From Fimbriimonas sp. (GTDB taxonomy: Bacteria; Armatimonadota; Fimbriimonadia; Fimbriimonadales; Fimbriimonadaceae): DNA of 64,000 nt. Below, piece by piece: positions 6,659-16,504 of the stretch (positions are counted from its first letter, which is position 1; each line of letters opens with the position of its first letter). The stretch covers positions 22,760 to 86,759 of the forward strand of contig JARLGV010000089.1 in assembly GCA_031292555.1 (NCBI GenBank). The letters run 5' to 3'. The notes under the pieces were generated by a model that worked only from the letters and a program-made list of their open reading frames with translations, made no database searches and was not told where the DNA came from. The position numbers and the translations under genes were made by a program.

Positions 6659-7732
6659 ATGCTATACGAAGACGTACAGGATCTGCCTCCGGAGACGATC
6701 GAGTTACTTCGATCGGTTTCGGGACAATCCATGCTCGATGAAACCGGAGTGGACGAAGTGATGCTGGCAGCGTTCGCTTGCGGGATCAGCACTCCCGAGC
6801 AAGAAGGGATCACCCTTTCCGCACTCATCTCTTCACGAGAGATGAGGCAGCGACTCAAGGCAATGGAAGCAATGCTTGCCGAGATGAGGTCGGTGGCCTA
6901 CTGCCAGATCTCTGACCGAAGGCATTCGCCCGTTCTGGCCCACTGCATTCGCGGAGCGATGCAAGCTTCGATGAGGGTCTATTGCCGGTCCCGGCGAACT
7001 TGCATCGATCGAGGTTGGGCGGAGATCTCCGGCAGCCGGGACCTCGAGTCGAAATCCGTACGTGCCATCGTCGGCGCGATCGCAACGTCCTATCAGTGGA
7101 TCTTGGAAGAGAGGGCGCCTCAATCGGCATCGGCTGGGTCCGCTCTGGATGGATTCGTTTCTTCTGCGAGAATTGACGAGGACGGCGCGTTGAGGGTAGT
7201 TGGGCAGATAGCCAACACTACGAGCGCTTCGCAGCCGCCCTCGCTGGAGTTTGTCGATCCGAATGGGGGAAGTCTGCCCTTATTCGTGCCTAAAGCGGAC
7301 CTGCCATTCGAGGCCGTCGTCGCTGGTTTTGCAGAGATGGCCGGGTTTGTCGTCGGACCGATTCCTACTGCGATCTTTAGCTTCGGAGGGCCGTCCGTCG
7401 AAGCTGAGCCGGAGTCCCGCGGGTGCCTGTTTGCCCCGATTGAATCATCTCGGGAGAAAGTAATTCTTAAGCTGGCGGCTCGACCTGTCGTTTCTCGTGA
7501 GCAGTTGATCGTCCGGCTAGAGGCGCAGCCGAGCCAACTGGCTCAGTGTGTCGGCTACAATCTCCACTTACTCGTACCGATCGGCAGCATTGTTCAGACA
7601 GTTGGTATTTGGCCGATTGCCGACTGGAACGGGTGTGTCACCGAGTTCCGTTGCTCCCTACCGGGCGTTGTTGACGGCGAGGTGGAGTGCGGCTCAACGA
7701 TTCAGGCTCGATTGCGGAAGCCTCATGTTTGA
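6659..7732 (+). CDS. Hypothetical protein, 357 residues
   Basis: No family is recognised. The N-terminal ~100 residues are helical and acidic, beginning with L-P-P-E-T-I-E-L-L. A central part contains two short Cys/Arg-rich helices, and the C-terminal ~180 residues look beta-rich with repeated L-x-A-R-P-x-V and R-L-E-A-Q-P patterns. No signal peptide or membrane helix is seen, so it is probably cytoplasmic. A TAGAAT hexamer lies about 37 nt upstream. It is followed 80 nt later by folC on the same strand, with no obvious functional link. Confidence 0.75.
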   Translation: MLYEDVQDLPPETIELLRSVSGQSMLDETGVDEVMLAAFACGISTPEQEGITLSALISSREMRQRLKAMEAMLAEMRSVAYCQISDRRHSPVLAHCIRGAMQASMRVYCRSRRTCIDRGWAEISGSRDLESKSVRAIVGAIATSYQWILEERAPQSASAGSALDGFVSSARIDEDGALRVVGQIANTTSASQPPSLEFVDPNGGSLPLFVPKADLPFEAVVAGFAEMAGFVVGPIPTAIFSFGGPSVEAEPESRGCLFAPIESSREKVILKLAARPVVSREQLIVRLEAQPSQLAQCVGYNLHLLVPIGSIVQTVGIWPIADWNGCVTEFRCSLPGVVDGEVECGSTIQARLRKPHV

Positions 7733-7812
7733 ATGGGCGCCGCCTCGTTCGGCTTAATTCCGCCTACCGGCCGGATTCTGTACCGGCCATAATGTCTGTT
7801 GGTGTGGATCTC

Positions 7813-9120
7813 ATGCCGATGACGTACGAGCAAGCGCTTGCTTACATTTCTGGCCTAGAGGCCAGAGGCTGGCGGCTGGGGCTTGATCGGATGCAGGAGT
7901 TCGTGCGTCGCGCGAACCTGTCGGACTCCGTCGGAGCACCCGGAGGTCCCCAATTTATCCACGTGGCCGGGACGAACGGCAAGGGCTCCACGACTGCGTT
8001 CCTGCAGAGCATCCTTTTCGAATCGGGCTACCGAACCGGCGCCTTCTTCAGCCCGTTCGTCGTCGATCCCCGGGAGCGTGTGCAATTTGGGCGGAACCTG
8101 ATCTCGAAGGACGATCTGGCCACCGTAACAGCAGCTCTCATCCCCTTTGCTGAGACGTTTTCCGAGACCGAATATGGCGGCATCACCGAATTCGAGTTCA
8201 AGACTGCCGTCGGGCTTCATTTCTGGAAGCAGATGATGTGCGAGTGGGTCGCATTGGAGGTTGGTTTGGGTGGGCGACTGGATGCAACATCCGTCGTGAC
8301 TCCGCGATGCTCCGTTATCGTCAGCATCGGGCTGGACCACACCCACATTCTCGGGAACACCCACGCTCAGATCGCCTTTGAGAAGGCAGGCATCATCAAG
8401 ACCGGCGTGCCCGTGATCGTGGGGGAGATGCCGAAAGAGGCGGAGGAAGTCATCGTCGATGTGGCTCTAGCTCACTCCGCGCCCTGCTGGCGGTGGGGAC
8501 GAGAGGTCGTTTGGGACGAGGACGATAAGGCGGTGGAGACTCCGCTGGGCAGGCATACGGGTCTTGAGCCAAGCCTCGTCGGTGCGATCCAGAAGCACAA
8601 TCTGTCGCTTGCGGTTGCCGCCATCGATGCCTCCGGAGCGTTCCATTCGGAGGACGCCCTGCGTTCGGGCACTCGCTTGGCCAGCATCCCGGGCCGATTC
8701 CAAACGGTCGAATACCGGGGACGAACCGTCCTCCTCGATGGTGCGCACAACCCCGATTCGGCGCAAGTCCTGATTCGAGCGTTGGAGAGTCAGTTCGGCA
8801 AGCGGAAATTCGTCCTTGTGACTAACATGCTCACCGGTCACGAGCCTGCCGATTTCTATTCGATCCTCGACGGCTGGATCCGTGAAGCCCACGTCGTCCC
8901 AGTAGATTTCCACCGTGCCACCCCCGTCCCCGTCATGGCCGAGAAGCTGCGAGACTTCTATCCCAAGGTTGTAGAACACGATAGCGCCGTCATGGGCCTT
9001 GACGCCGCCATCGACTCAGCCGCCCCAAACGAAATCGTCCTGGTCACCGGAACCTTCTACCTAGTAGGCGAGATCCTAAGGCAACTAAGCGCTGATACGG
9101 CGTGCCCGCAGCCCCCGTAG
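7813..9120 (+). CDS. folC: Folylpolyglutamate synthase / dihydrofolate synthase
   Basis: A Mur-ligase-family enzyme adding glutamate to dihydropteroate and/or folates. Features are the P-loop G-T-N-G-K-G-S-T (about residue 54), the family motif around S-P-F-V-V-D-P-R-E-R, I-G-L-D-H-T-H-I-L-G-N-T, and L-D-G-A-H-N-P-D-S in the C-terminal domain. I use ATG 7813, giving 435 residues, the usual length; upstream ATG 7792 is possible. The last residues (C-P-Q-P-P) and the TAG stop fall inside a dispersed hairpin repeat, so the C-terminus appears to have been altered by that element. Confidence 0.9.
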   Translation: MPMTYEQALAYISGLEARGWRLGLDRMQEFVRRANLSDSVGAPGGPQFIHVAGTNGKGSTTAFLQSILFESGYRTGAFFSPFVVDPRERVQFGRNLISKDDLATVTAALIPFAETFSETEYGGITEFEFKTAVGLHFWKQMMCEWVALEVGLGGRLDATSVVTPRCSVIVSIGLDHTHILGNTHAQIAFEKAGIIKTGVPVIVGEMPKEAEEVIVDVALAHSAPCWRWGREVVWDEDDKAVETPLGRHTGLEPSLVGAIQKHNLSLAVAAIDASGAFHSEDALRSGTRLASIPGRFQTVEYRGRTVLLDGAHNPDSAQVLIRALESQFGKRKFVLVTNMLTGHEPADFYSILDGWIREAHVVPVDFHRATPVPVMAEKLRDFYPKVVEHDSAVMGLDAAIDSAAPNEIVLVTGTFYLVGEILRQLSADTACPQPP

Positions 9121-9150
9121 CCGCTGCCTCCGTGGCAGCGCAAGGACCTC
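9111..9150 (+). repeat. Dispersed hairpin element, copy 1
   Basis: Stem CGCTGCC / GGCAGCG with loop TCCGT at 9122-9140, preceded by CCCCCGTAGC and followed by CAAGGACCT. It overlaps the folC stop codon. Three further copies occur at 16517, 20438 and 21693. Confidence 0.8.
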
Positions 9151-9207
9151 GCCGCGCTACACGCCGACGTCTGCGAATCATCGCCTGGCGGCTAGCGCGG
9201 GCCGCGT

Positions 9208-9462
9208 CTAGCCTCCACCTCCGAGTATCTGGCAGTCGATGACGACGTCTCGTATGTCGGACTTCGACTTGAGGATTCTGCCGATGTGCTCCATTTCGGT
9301 TCGGAGGTCCTTGAAGGTGGCTCCTTTACCGGTGGAAACGGCTCCCTTGATGTAGAGGATCCCGTGATGCATCCTGATGTCGCATCGGGTGATGTCTACC
9401 CCTCTCTTGGATAATTCGGTACGGGCAACCCGTTGCCCACGCACGTCTCTGATGTCGGCCAT
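9208..9462 (-). CDS. Small BON-like protein
   Basis: An 84-residue soluble protein started at ATG with AAGG 7 nt upstream. The pattern of a short strand (H-H-G-I-L-Y-I-K-G-A-V), a helix, and a final strand (S-D-I-R-D-V-V-I-D-C) resembles a single BON-domain repeat, a fold seen in proteins acting at membranes. There is no signal peptide. It ends in a Gly run. The function is unknown and the domain match is by eye only. Confidence 0.6.
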   Translation of the reverse strand: MADIRDVRGQRVARTELSKRGVDITRCDIRMHHGILYIKGAVSTGKGATFKDLRTEMEHIGRILKSKSDIRDVVIDCQILGGGG

Positions 9463-9631
9463 GATTTACCTTGCTGTATCTCAGTTTATGTCCGGTTCGG
9501 TGGCAACACCAAATGGAAATTGTCAATGACGATGATCGGCACGTCTCAAGCGTTCGAATGCGCCTTTCATTTGCCCTTAGCTCAAATACGTACAATCCGG
9601 TTGTTTGGACGTAAACAAAGCGTCGAGGATC

Positions 9632-9672
9632 GAAAAAAGAGCGCGCCTCCCGGATCGCTCCGGGAGGCGCGC
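9632..9672 (-). terminator. Rho-independent terminator of hppA
   Basis: Reverse strand: perfect 14-bp stem GCGCGCCTCCCGGA / TCCGGGAGGCGCGC with a 4-nt loop, followed by a run of six T. It lies 25 nt past the hppA stop. This is the clearest intrinsic terminator in the window. Confidence 0.93.
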
Positions 9673-9696
9673 TTGGGAACCTGAAAGAAGTTTTGG

Positions 9697-12600
9697 CTAC
9701 TTCTCTTTGGGTTCCTCAGTGGAAGGAGCCTCAGTCGTATCCTCGACCGTGATTCGCTTCTTCGCAGGGATCTCGGCTGCCGGTTCCGCGAGTGCAGGCG
9801 GGACGACAACTTCGGGACCGCCCGAAGTCGCGCGCGCCATCTCGGTAGACATCGAGCTCTGCTTGGAGATGATGATCGAAGTGGCCAGGGCCGCGACGGC
9901 GACGGCCGTGATGATCACGAGAGTCGTGTTGCTTAGTGGCTCGATCACGACTTCGGCAAGCAACAGCGCAACGAGGTTCATAACCTTGATGAGCGGGTTG
10001 AGAGCCGGGCCGGCCGTGTCCTTGAACGGATCGCCGACGGTGTCGCAGACTACGCCCGCCTTATGAGCGTCTGTCCCCTTACCGCCGTACAGGCCGTCTT
10101 CGATGAGCTTCTTAGCGTTGTCCCACATACCGCCCGAGTTCGCGAGTAGGACAGCCATCAATTGGCCGCTTACGATCGCGCCGGCAAGGAAGCCGCCAAG
10201 GGCTTCGGCGCCAGTCAGGTTGTACATGTGACCGCCGATCATCGTCGGCGGTTTGCCGATCGAGAAGCCGAAGGCAACTGCCATCGGAAGTCCGATCGCG
10301 AGGATGCCAGGGCCGAGAAGTTCCTTCTGAGCGGCTGCCGTGACGATCGCCACACAACGAGCATAGTCCGGCTTGCTCGTGCCGAGCATGATGCCGGGGT
10401 CTGCCTTGAACTGGCGTCGCACTTCGTTGATCAACTGGAAGGACGCGCGTCCTACGGCGTTGATCGTGGAAGACGAGAACAGGTAAGGAGCTGCCGCGCC
10501 GATGAGCATGCCGAGGAAGATCTCCGGCACGTCGAGGCGCAAACCAATCGCGTCGAGCTTGGCGCTTTCGAGATAGGAGTGGAACAGGGCGACCGCAGCA
10601 ACGACGGCGGTCGCGATCGCAAAGCCCTTCGTGAGAGCCTTCGTCGTGTTGCCTGCCGCGTCGAGACGCTGGACCGCTTTCATTCCGTATTCGTTGTCGT
10701 GTCCCTCTCCGCTCATCTCGTAAACGCCCTGGGCGTTGTCGGAGATCGGTCCAAAGGTGTCCATCGCGAGGATGTAACCAGTGGTAGTGAGCAGTCCGAG
10801 TCCAACCAGCGCGATTCCATAGAAGCTAAGGATATAGCCGCCATAGAGCGTCGGCGAGAACAGGAACAGCGGGAACATGAGCGCAACCACGATCGCAAAG
10901 ACCATGAAGACGCTGGATTCGAGCGCGTAGGCAAAGCCCTGAATGATCATCGGGGCTGGGCCGGCCGACGAAACGCCAGCAACTTCCTGGGTCGGCTTCT
11001 TGTGGGTCGACACGTAGTAGTCGGTGAGGAATTCGATAGCGAAAGCCATCAAGATTCCGAAGAAGATCGCAGATCCAAAGGCCCACCAAGGCACCGTTTG
11101 CATGGTGGCAATAGCCATTTGCATGGTCGAAGGCGGCGGCATCGTCGCCTTCTTGGCGAGCATGTCGTCGATCTGCTTGTTAGTCAGCTTTTGGAAGCCA
11201 AATCCCTGCTGGGCGATTTGGTCGACGCGATCGATGACCGACGGGAGGCCGATGATCAGGTCGCCGTCTCGGTTGGCGAACAGGGTAACCGGAGCCTTAT
11301 CGAGGATCTCGATTTTCGATCCGGCAGGAGCTCGAGTCTTGAAGTTGGTGACTTCCAGATCGAGGTTGCTTTCCTTGTTCGGACCCTGCCAGGCAGTGAT
11401 GTCCTCGTGGGTGCTCGGCGATGCCGGTCGTGCCGGGGATGTTGGCGTTGCCGGTTGTGCCGGCTGGCCAGGGATATCCGTCACGATGTGGAACTTCGCC
11501 ATGATGATCCGGTCTTTGCCGGCCGCGCCGAACAGAGAACCGACCGTGTACCTCGGAGGAGGCAGGTTCGGATTCTGCGAGTCGGACGGGAATCCGGGAG
11601 AAACCGCATAGCTGAGAATCGGGTTGCTGTCGTTGAAGTTGGTGATCGCAGAGTAGCCCTTGGGCGCCGGAGTCTCCGGAAGGTCCGTCTCTGGCGTCTT
11701 GGACTGGATCAAACGAGGCAGTAGCTGCTCGTTCTTGTCCTTGAACCCAAGTTCCTGAACGCGCGTATCCGCCACCAGGTCTTCAGGCTTTACTTCGTAG
11801 TATTGGATGCCCTTCTTCGCGGCGATCTCGTCGCGAATGCTGGCAAGCGCCAGAACGTCCTTTCGAAGAACGTTGACTTGCGGAACGAGCGTGGTCGCCT
11901 TGACCTTGCTATCCGTTCCCATGCCGCCCATAAAGACGTAGGCGAGTACGAAGGTGAGAGCTGCTGCAACGGCTGCAGACTTGTAGAAGCCCCAGCGAAT
12001 GCAGGCGAGGGGATCCGAATCCACGTCGTCCGTTCCCTTAACCGACAAGATTCCGAAGATCGACGCAAGAACGCCGACGCCACGAGCCATGAGGGCGAAG
12101 AGGATTAGGCGCATCCAGGTCGATTGATCGAACACGGACGCGGTTGCGGCTCCAAGAACGATTGCAGCGACGAGGGTAACCTCGTAAGACTCGAAGATGT
12201 CCGCTGCCATGCCGGCGCAGTCGCCGACGTTGTCGCCGACGTTGTCCGCGATGGTTGCGGGATTACGCGGGTCGTCCTCAGGAATGCCCGCTTCGACTTT
12301 ACCGACCAAGTCGGCGCCGACGTCTGCCGCCTTCGTGAAGATTCCGCCGCCAACACGCATAAAGAGTGCTGCGAGCGAACCTCCAAAGCCGAAGCCGATC
12401 AGAAGCGTCATTGCTTTGTCGCCGCCAAACAGAAGAATTAACGAGGCTCCGATGAGGCCCATCGCGACCGTGACCATGCCGGCCACCGCACCACTGCGGA
12501 ACGCTACTTCGAGCGCTCTCTTATAGGTGGTGAGGGCCGCATTCGCGGTGCGCATGTTGCCTTCGACCGCCGTCAACATTCCCGTATAGCCAGCAATATA

Positions 12601-13038
12601 AGATGCTGCAACGCCACCGATGAAGCAGAGGGCAATCGCGATGGCGGTTGGAGAACCTTTCGACCAGTTAAGGGCCGCAAGTCCAAGTGCGAGAACGACG
12701 ACGAAGTAGAGCATCATTCGGACTTGCTGACTCAAGTAGGCAAGTGCGCCTTCCTTGATGGCTCGTCCAACTTCTTGCATCTTCTCGCTGCCGGGGGACT
12801 GCGCCATTACGTTTTTACGCAAGTAAAGGGCAAATCCAAGGGCCACGAGACCGAGAATGAATGACAACCAAAGCAGATTTCGGTCGCCGGATGAAAAGGC
12901 GAGTTTTACATTGTCGCCTTCTGCAGCAAAGGCTGCGGTTGGGATAAGTGTGCCAACTAATGCTAGGACGAGCAGTTTAGTGGCTCGAAGCGATGCGAAG
13001 CCCCTGGCTTGCATCGACGCGTGCTGAAGCAACTTCAT
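9697..13038 (-). CDS. hppA: Membrane-bound proton-translocating pyrophosphatase with large insertion
   Basis: Couples pyrophosphate hydrolysis to ion pumping. Family signatures are D-V-G-A-D-L-V-G-K-V-E, D-N-V-G-D-N-V-G-D-C-A-G, and near the end G-G-M-W-D-N-A-K-K and D-T-V-G-D-P-F-K-D-T. G-N-T-T-K-A-L-T-K has lysine at the site that in characterised enzymes marks the potassium-independent H+-pumping class. At 1113 residues it is some 300-400 longer than usual. About residues 370-645 form an extra hydrophilic, Pro-rich block between membrane helices. The start is ATG 13036-13038; AGGAGG lies rather far (16 nt) upstream. The first 40 residues resemble a signal peptide. Confidence 0.93.
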   Translation of the reverse strand: MKLLQHASMQARGFASLRATKLLVLALVGTLIPTAAFAAEGDNVKLAFSSGDRNLLWLSFILGLVALGFALYLRKNVMAQSPGSEKMQEVGRAIKEGALAYLSQQVRMMLYFVVVLALGLAALNWSKGSPTAIAIALCFIGGVAASYIAGYTGMLTAVEGNMRTANAALTTYKRALEVAFRSGAVAGMVTVAMGLIGASLILLFGGDKAMTLLIGFGFGGSLAALFMRVGGGIFTKAADVGADLVGKVEAGIPEDDPRNPATIADNVGDNVGDCAGMAADIFESYEVTLVAAIVLGAATASVFDQSTWMRLILFALMARGVGVLASIFGILSVKGTDDVDSDPLACIRWGFYKSAAVAAALTFVLAYVFMGGMGTDSKVKATTLVPQVNVLRKDVLALASIRDEIAAKKGIQYYEVKPEDLVADTRVQELGFKDKNEQLLPRLIQSKTPETDLPETPAPKGYSAITNFNDSNPILSYAVSPGFPSDSQNPNLPPPRYTVGSLFGAAGKDRIIMAKFHIVTDIPGQPAQPATPTSPARPASPSTHEDITAWQGPNKESNLDLEVTNFKTRAPAGSKIEILDKAPVTLFANRDGDLIIGLPSVIDRVDQIAQQGFGFQKLTNKQIDDMLAKKATMPPPSTMQMAIATMQTVPWWAFGSAIFFGILMAFAIEFLTDYYVSTHKKPTQEVAGVSSAGPAPMIIQGFAYALESSVFMVFAIVVALMFPLFLFSPTLYGGYILSFYGIALVGLGLLTTTGYILAMDTFGPISDNAQGVYEMSGEGHDNEYGMKAVQRLDAAGNTTKALTKGFAIATAVVAAVALFHSYLESAKLDAIGLRLDVPEIFLGMLIGAAAPYLFSSSTINAVGRASFQLINEVRRQFKADPGIMLGTSKPDYARCVAIVTAAAQKELLGPGILAIGLPMAVAFGFSIGKPPTMIGGHMYNLTGAEALGGFLAGAIVSGQLMAVLLANSGGMWDNAKKLIEDGLYGGKGTDAHKAGVVCDTVGDPFKDTAGPALNPLIKVMNLVALLLAEVVIEPLSNTTLVIITAVAVAALATSIIISKQSSMSTEMARATSGGPEVVVPPALAEPAAEIPAKKRITVEDTTEAPSTEEPKEK

Positions 13039-13249
13039 GTTGAGTGGAGAACCCCCTCCTAAGGTGTTTCGCGCTTCCGTACAAGTTTGAGTTTGCCGTC
13101 TGGCCAACGATCGAGATTATACCGGCTCAAACTGGTTTCTGCCATTTTGAGGGGAAAAACAACCACAACGACTACCTCTTTGGTACGGGATTCTAGACGT
13201 TTGGAGGCGCGTTTTCGAACCCTGAAAGTAGCTCGACGATGCCACACTA

Positions 13250-13255
13250 TAGGCT
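13250..13255 (+). promoter_or_regulatory. -10-like TAGGCT before the ABC exporter
   Basis: TAGGCT ends 6 nt before ATG 13262 and no Shine-Dalgarno is present. This is the spacing expected of a leaderless transcript. Confidence 0.35.
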
Positions 13256-13261
13256 CGGCCA

Positions 13262-13948
13262 ATGCTCCTCCTCCGTCACGTTTCCAAGGTTTACGGCGAG
13301 ACCGGACACGAAGTTCCCGCCCTCCGGCACGTCGATCTCCAAGTCGAACCCGGAGATTTCATCGCCATCACTGGTCCTAGTGGATGCGGGAAGTCTACGC
13401 TCCTGCATCTAGCGTGCGGTCTTGATCTTCCGACGGACGGAGAAGTGTTCATCAATGGACGTTCGACTACTGCGCTAACCGACGACCAACTCACGACGAT
13501 GCGCAGGCACGAGATCGGATTGGTGTTTCAGTCATTCAATCTGATACCGACTCTTACCGCTCTCGAGAATATTGTCTTGCCGGCTACTCTTGGGGGCCGC
13601 AGTTTCGCCTCGCAGATCGATCAGGGGCGGAAACTTCTTGGCTGCGTGGGACTTGAGAACCGCGAGGCCCATTATCCCGATCAACTCTCCGGCGGCGAGG
13701 CCCAGAGAGTGGCGATCGCGCGGTCGTTGATCATGAATCCCCTGATCCTACTTGCCGACGAGCCAACCGGGAACCTCGACAGCGAGAGCGGCATGGCGAT
13801 CATGGATCTGCTTCTCGAGTTCGGAAATGTCGAAGCGGATTCGCCGCGCGGCAAAGTGAAGCGGAGCACACTTATCGTGACTCACGACGAGGGAATCGCG
13901 AACCGAGCTCGAAGGCGGGTACGCCTCAAGGACGGAATCGTCGTTTGA
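13262..13948 (+). CDS. ABC exporter ATPase (LolD/MacB type)
   Basis: A 228-residue ATP-binding subunit with Walker A G-P-S-G-C-G-K-S-T (about residue 38), Q-loop F-Q-S-F-N-L-I-P-T-L, signature L-S-G-G-E-A-Q-R-V-A, Walker B L-L-A-D-E-P-T-G-N-L-D, and a terminal H-D-E switch. The Q-loop and D-E-P-T-G-N-L-D wording are typical of the MacB/LolD/FtsE class, which powers lipoprotein or envelope transport. Its TGA overlaps the TTG start of the permease gene by 4 nt, so the two form one transporter. Confidence 0.92.
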   Translation: MLLLRHVSKVYGETGHEVPALRHVDLQVEPGDFIAITGPSGCGKSTLLHLACGLDLPTDGEVFINGRSTTALTDDQLTTMRRHEIGLVFQSFNLIPTLTALENIVLPATLGGRSFASQIDQGRKLLGCVGLENREAHYPDQLSGGEAQRVAIARSLIMNPLILLADEPTGNLDSESGMAIMDLLLEFGNVEADSPRGKVKRSTLIVTHDEGIANRARRRVRLKDGIVV

Positions 13949-16482
13949 GGACGCTGCTCTTTCGGTATTCCTTCAAACACCATCGCGCTCATCGACTGCG
14001 CCTCGCAATGGTGATCCTCTCGCTTGCCCTTGGAGTCGCGATCTTCGTCTCTTCGTACGAATCAATCGTTGCCGCGCAGAACTCCATCGAGGCAAGCGCC
14101 AAAACCATGGCGGGGAAGACCAAGTGGCAGGTTTCGCGCGGCCGGTTCCTTGGTATCGAAGAGGCCCTCGTTGAGAGGATTCGCCGGATCCCCAACGCGA
14201 TCGCCGCTCCAATTATTGAGTCGACGGTTTCGACAGCGGCGCCGCATGGACATAGTTTCTTGCTTATTGGCTTGGATCTCGACTCTGACTCCCTGATGAA
14301 GCTGTACGGTGGCGAGGTAGGCGACGATCTGTCCTCCATCGTCGCCCTCAAGATGTCGCCTAGCAGTGTCCTCGTCCCGATGGCTTACGCCCGCAAGTTC
14401 GGACTTCGCCAAGGAGCTTGGATGACTCTGCAGACGAACGCCGGTCCGAAACGGGTCGTCGTCGCCGGTTTGCTGCGGAACCCGCGAATGGCGCTCGCTG
14501 CCGGTGGCTCAGTGGGATTTATGGAGCTTCACGCGGCCCAAGACGTTCTGGGAACACTCGGTTTGGTGGACCGAATCGACGTCGCGGGCGTGTCGAGGGC
14601 GGACTTGATGGTGGCCTGTCCCCAGTGTCAGGTAGTCCCTCCCGGCCAGTTGAGTTCAGCCGCCGGTGACGCTCTTGGGCGAATACACTCGCTGCTCGGA
14701 GTCTCAGTGATCGCACTTCTCGTCGGTGTCCTCCTAATCTACAATTCGGTTCAGGTTTCGGTTCTGGAGAGGCTCAAGGACATCGCCATCATTCGAGCAG
14801 TCGGCGCCACGAAGCTCCAGGTGTTCGCGTTTTTGCTTGCTGAGTGGTTTGTAATCGGCCTTGTCGGATCAACGGCGGGCATCGGGCTGGGATATCTTCT
14901 GGCCTACGAACTCATTGAATACACGAAGCGAACCGTCAACTCGATGGTTCCCCTCATCGGTGAGGCGCACGTGTCGATCGATCCGGCGTTCGTCGCCGCA
15001 GGACTGGTCGTCGGAATTGGGACCGCCCTCATTGCCGCTTTCTTTCCAATCTGGACGGCCGCTCACGTGCGCCCCCTGGAGATCCTCAGGCCCTACACCT
15101 TTCGGCGTAAGCACCGTTATTTCGCGGCAGCTTGCGCTGGAATCGCGATCTGCGTAGTTGGGAACTTTATCATCGCCGATGCATCCATGTCGATGGCCGT
15201 GGGCCTTTGTGTTACGGGGATGGTCTTCCTCGGCGTGGCGCTCCTCTTTCCGCAAGTTGTACTAGGGCTGTCCGCATTGGGGCGGCCCTGGCTGGTCAAG
15301 ATACGAAGGCCAGAGCCTTACCTGGCGCTTGACGGCCTTATCAAAACCCCCCATCGGACCGCCTTTACGATCATGACGTTCGGATGCGCACTGGCCATGA
15401 CGGTGGCCACGGAGACGCTCGTTGAAGGCTTTCGCGTGAGCACCGGACAGTGGATGAATTCGGCGTTTCCGTTTGACATTTCGATTGTCGGCAACGATCT
15501 CGCTTCGAGTGTGTATGGCAATTCAACCCTCGCCGTGTCTTCCTTGACTGGCGTGCGTCAAGTTCCAGGTGTCTCGCTGGCTTATGGCGTTCGACAACTC
15601 CTTACGCCGTTCAAAGGCGCCGACGTCATGGCGATCGGCGTCGACACTCAGGACTATCTAGACGCTCGGAAGGCCCGGCAGTTGGGCGATTGGCCATCCA
15701 ACTTTGGTGAACCCGGGATCAAGTCGGCATTTACTGGCGGATCTGGCGCCTTCGTCACTGCAAATTTCGAAGCGCTCTACCACTTGCATAAGGGAGATCG
15801 AATGACCTTTGTGTCTCCATCTGGGCCCGTCGAATTGAAGGTTCTAAGCGTGATAGACGACTATTCCTGGTCGCACGGCGCCATCATAGTCGACCGCGAA
15901 CTGCTCAAGAAGCGATGGCGTGATGACCTACTGAGTTACATCGATGTCTCGATCGCCCGTGGGGCGTCCCTCGACGACGTGAAAGGTCGAGTAGCGATTG
16001 AAGCCGGCAAGGATCGATCAGCTTTTGCCTACGATCGACGGGAGATCCGTCAGGTGACGGATTCCGTCTTGGAGCAAGCCGTCCAGATGGCCAACCTTCA
16101 AGCCATGATCGCGGTCGTGATCGGGATGCTTGGAATCGTCAACGCCATCTGGATCGGCGTCATGAACCGTCGACGTGAGATCGCCCTTTGGCGTTGTATC
16201 GGTGTCAGCCGCCGACAGGTCACTCGGATAATCCTCTTCGAAGGGCTGTTCGTATCCGTGGTAGCCGCCGTCCTCGGCGCGCTCGGAGGTCTCTACGGGG
16301 GTTGGGTTCCTCTCAGGATCTTCAGCTTCGAAATCACCGGCTATATCTACCCAATGGTGGTTCCCTGGCTGCACGTACTAGCCGTAGCCGCCCTTGCCCT
16401 GGTCCTAGGCCTTCTAGCCGGACTCCCCCCCGCCCTACACGCCGCCAAGCTCCCCATCCTGGACGCCATTGGATACGAATAG
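13945..16482 (+). CDS. FtsX/MacB-like ABC permease with two FtsX domains
   Basis: An 845-residue permease from a TTG start coupled to the ATPase stop. An N-terminal membrane helix (about 20-40) and a periplasmic domain are followed by an FtsX block of about four helices near 250-370. Further helices lie near 390-440, then a second periplasmic domain and a final FtsX block (about 710-840). Duplicated FtsX modules in one chain resemble the DUF214-type exporters of envelope lipids, lipoproteins or peptides rather than LolC or LolE singly. The substrate is unknown. The stop is followed 22 nt later by a dispersed hairpin element. Confidence 0.88.
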   Translation: MRTLLFRYSFKHHRAHRLRLAMVILSLALGVAIFVSSYESIVAAQNSIEASAKTMAGKTKWQVSRGRFLGIEEALVERIRRIPNAIAAPIIESTVSTAAPHGHSFLLIGLDLDSDSLMKLYGGEVGDDLSSIVALKMSPSSVLVPMAYARKFGLRQGAWMTLQTNAGPKRVVVAGLLRNPRMALAAGGSVGFMELHAAQDVLGTLGLVDRIDVAGVSRADLMVACPQCQVVPPGQLSSAAGDALGRIHSLLGVSVIALLVGVLLIYNSVQVSVLERLKDIAIIRAVGATKLQVFAFLLAEWFVIGLVGSTAGIGLGYLLAYELIEYTKRTVNSMVPLIGEAHVSIDPAFVAAGLVVGIGTALIAAFFPIWTAAHVRPLEILRPYTFRRKHRYFAAACAGIAICVVGNFIIADASMSMAVGLCVTGMVFLGVALLFPQVVLGLSALGRPWLVKIRRPEPYLALDGLIKTPHRTAFTIMTFGCALAMTVATETLVEGFRVSTGQWMNSAFPFDISIVGNDLASSVYGNSTLAVSSLTGVRQVPGVSLAYGVRQLLTPFKGADVMAIGVDTQDYLDARKARQLGDWPSNFGEPGIKSAFTGGSGAFVTANFEALYHLHKGDRMTFVSPSGPVELKVLSVIDDYSWSHGAIIVDRELLKKRWRDDLLSYIDVSIARGASLDDVKGRVAIEAGKDRSAFAYDRREIRQVTDSVLEQAVQMANLQAMIAVVIGMLGIVNAIWIGVMNRRREIALWRCIGVSRRQVTRIILFEGLFVSVVAAVLGALGGLYGGWVPLRIFSFEITGYIYPMVVPWLHVLAVAALALVLGLLAGLPPALHAAKLPILDAIGYE

Positions 16483-16504
16483 CGAGGAATCCTGCCTTCC
16501 AGAA

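Noticed and set aside
10162..11724. 520-codon open frame on the forward strand
   Set aside because: It is antisense to the pyrophosphatase gene, Arg/His-rich and without any recognisable motif; the reverse strand carries an unambiguous protein.
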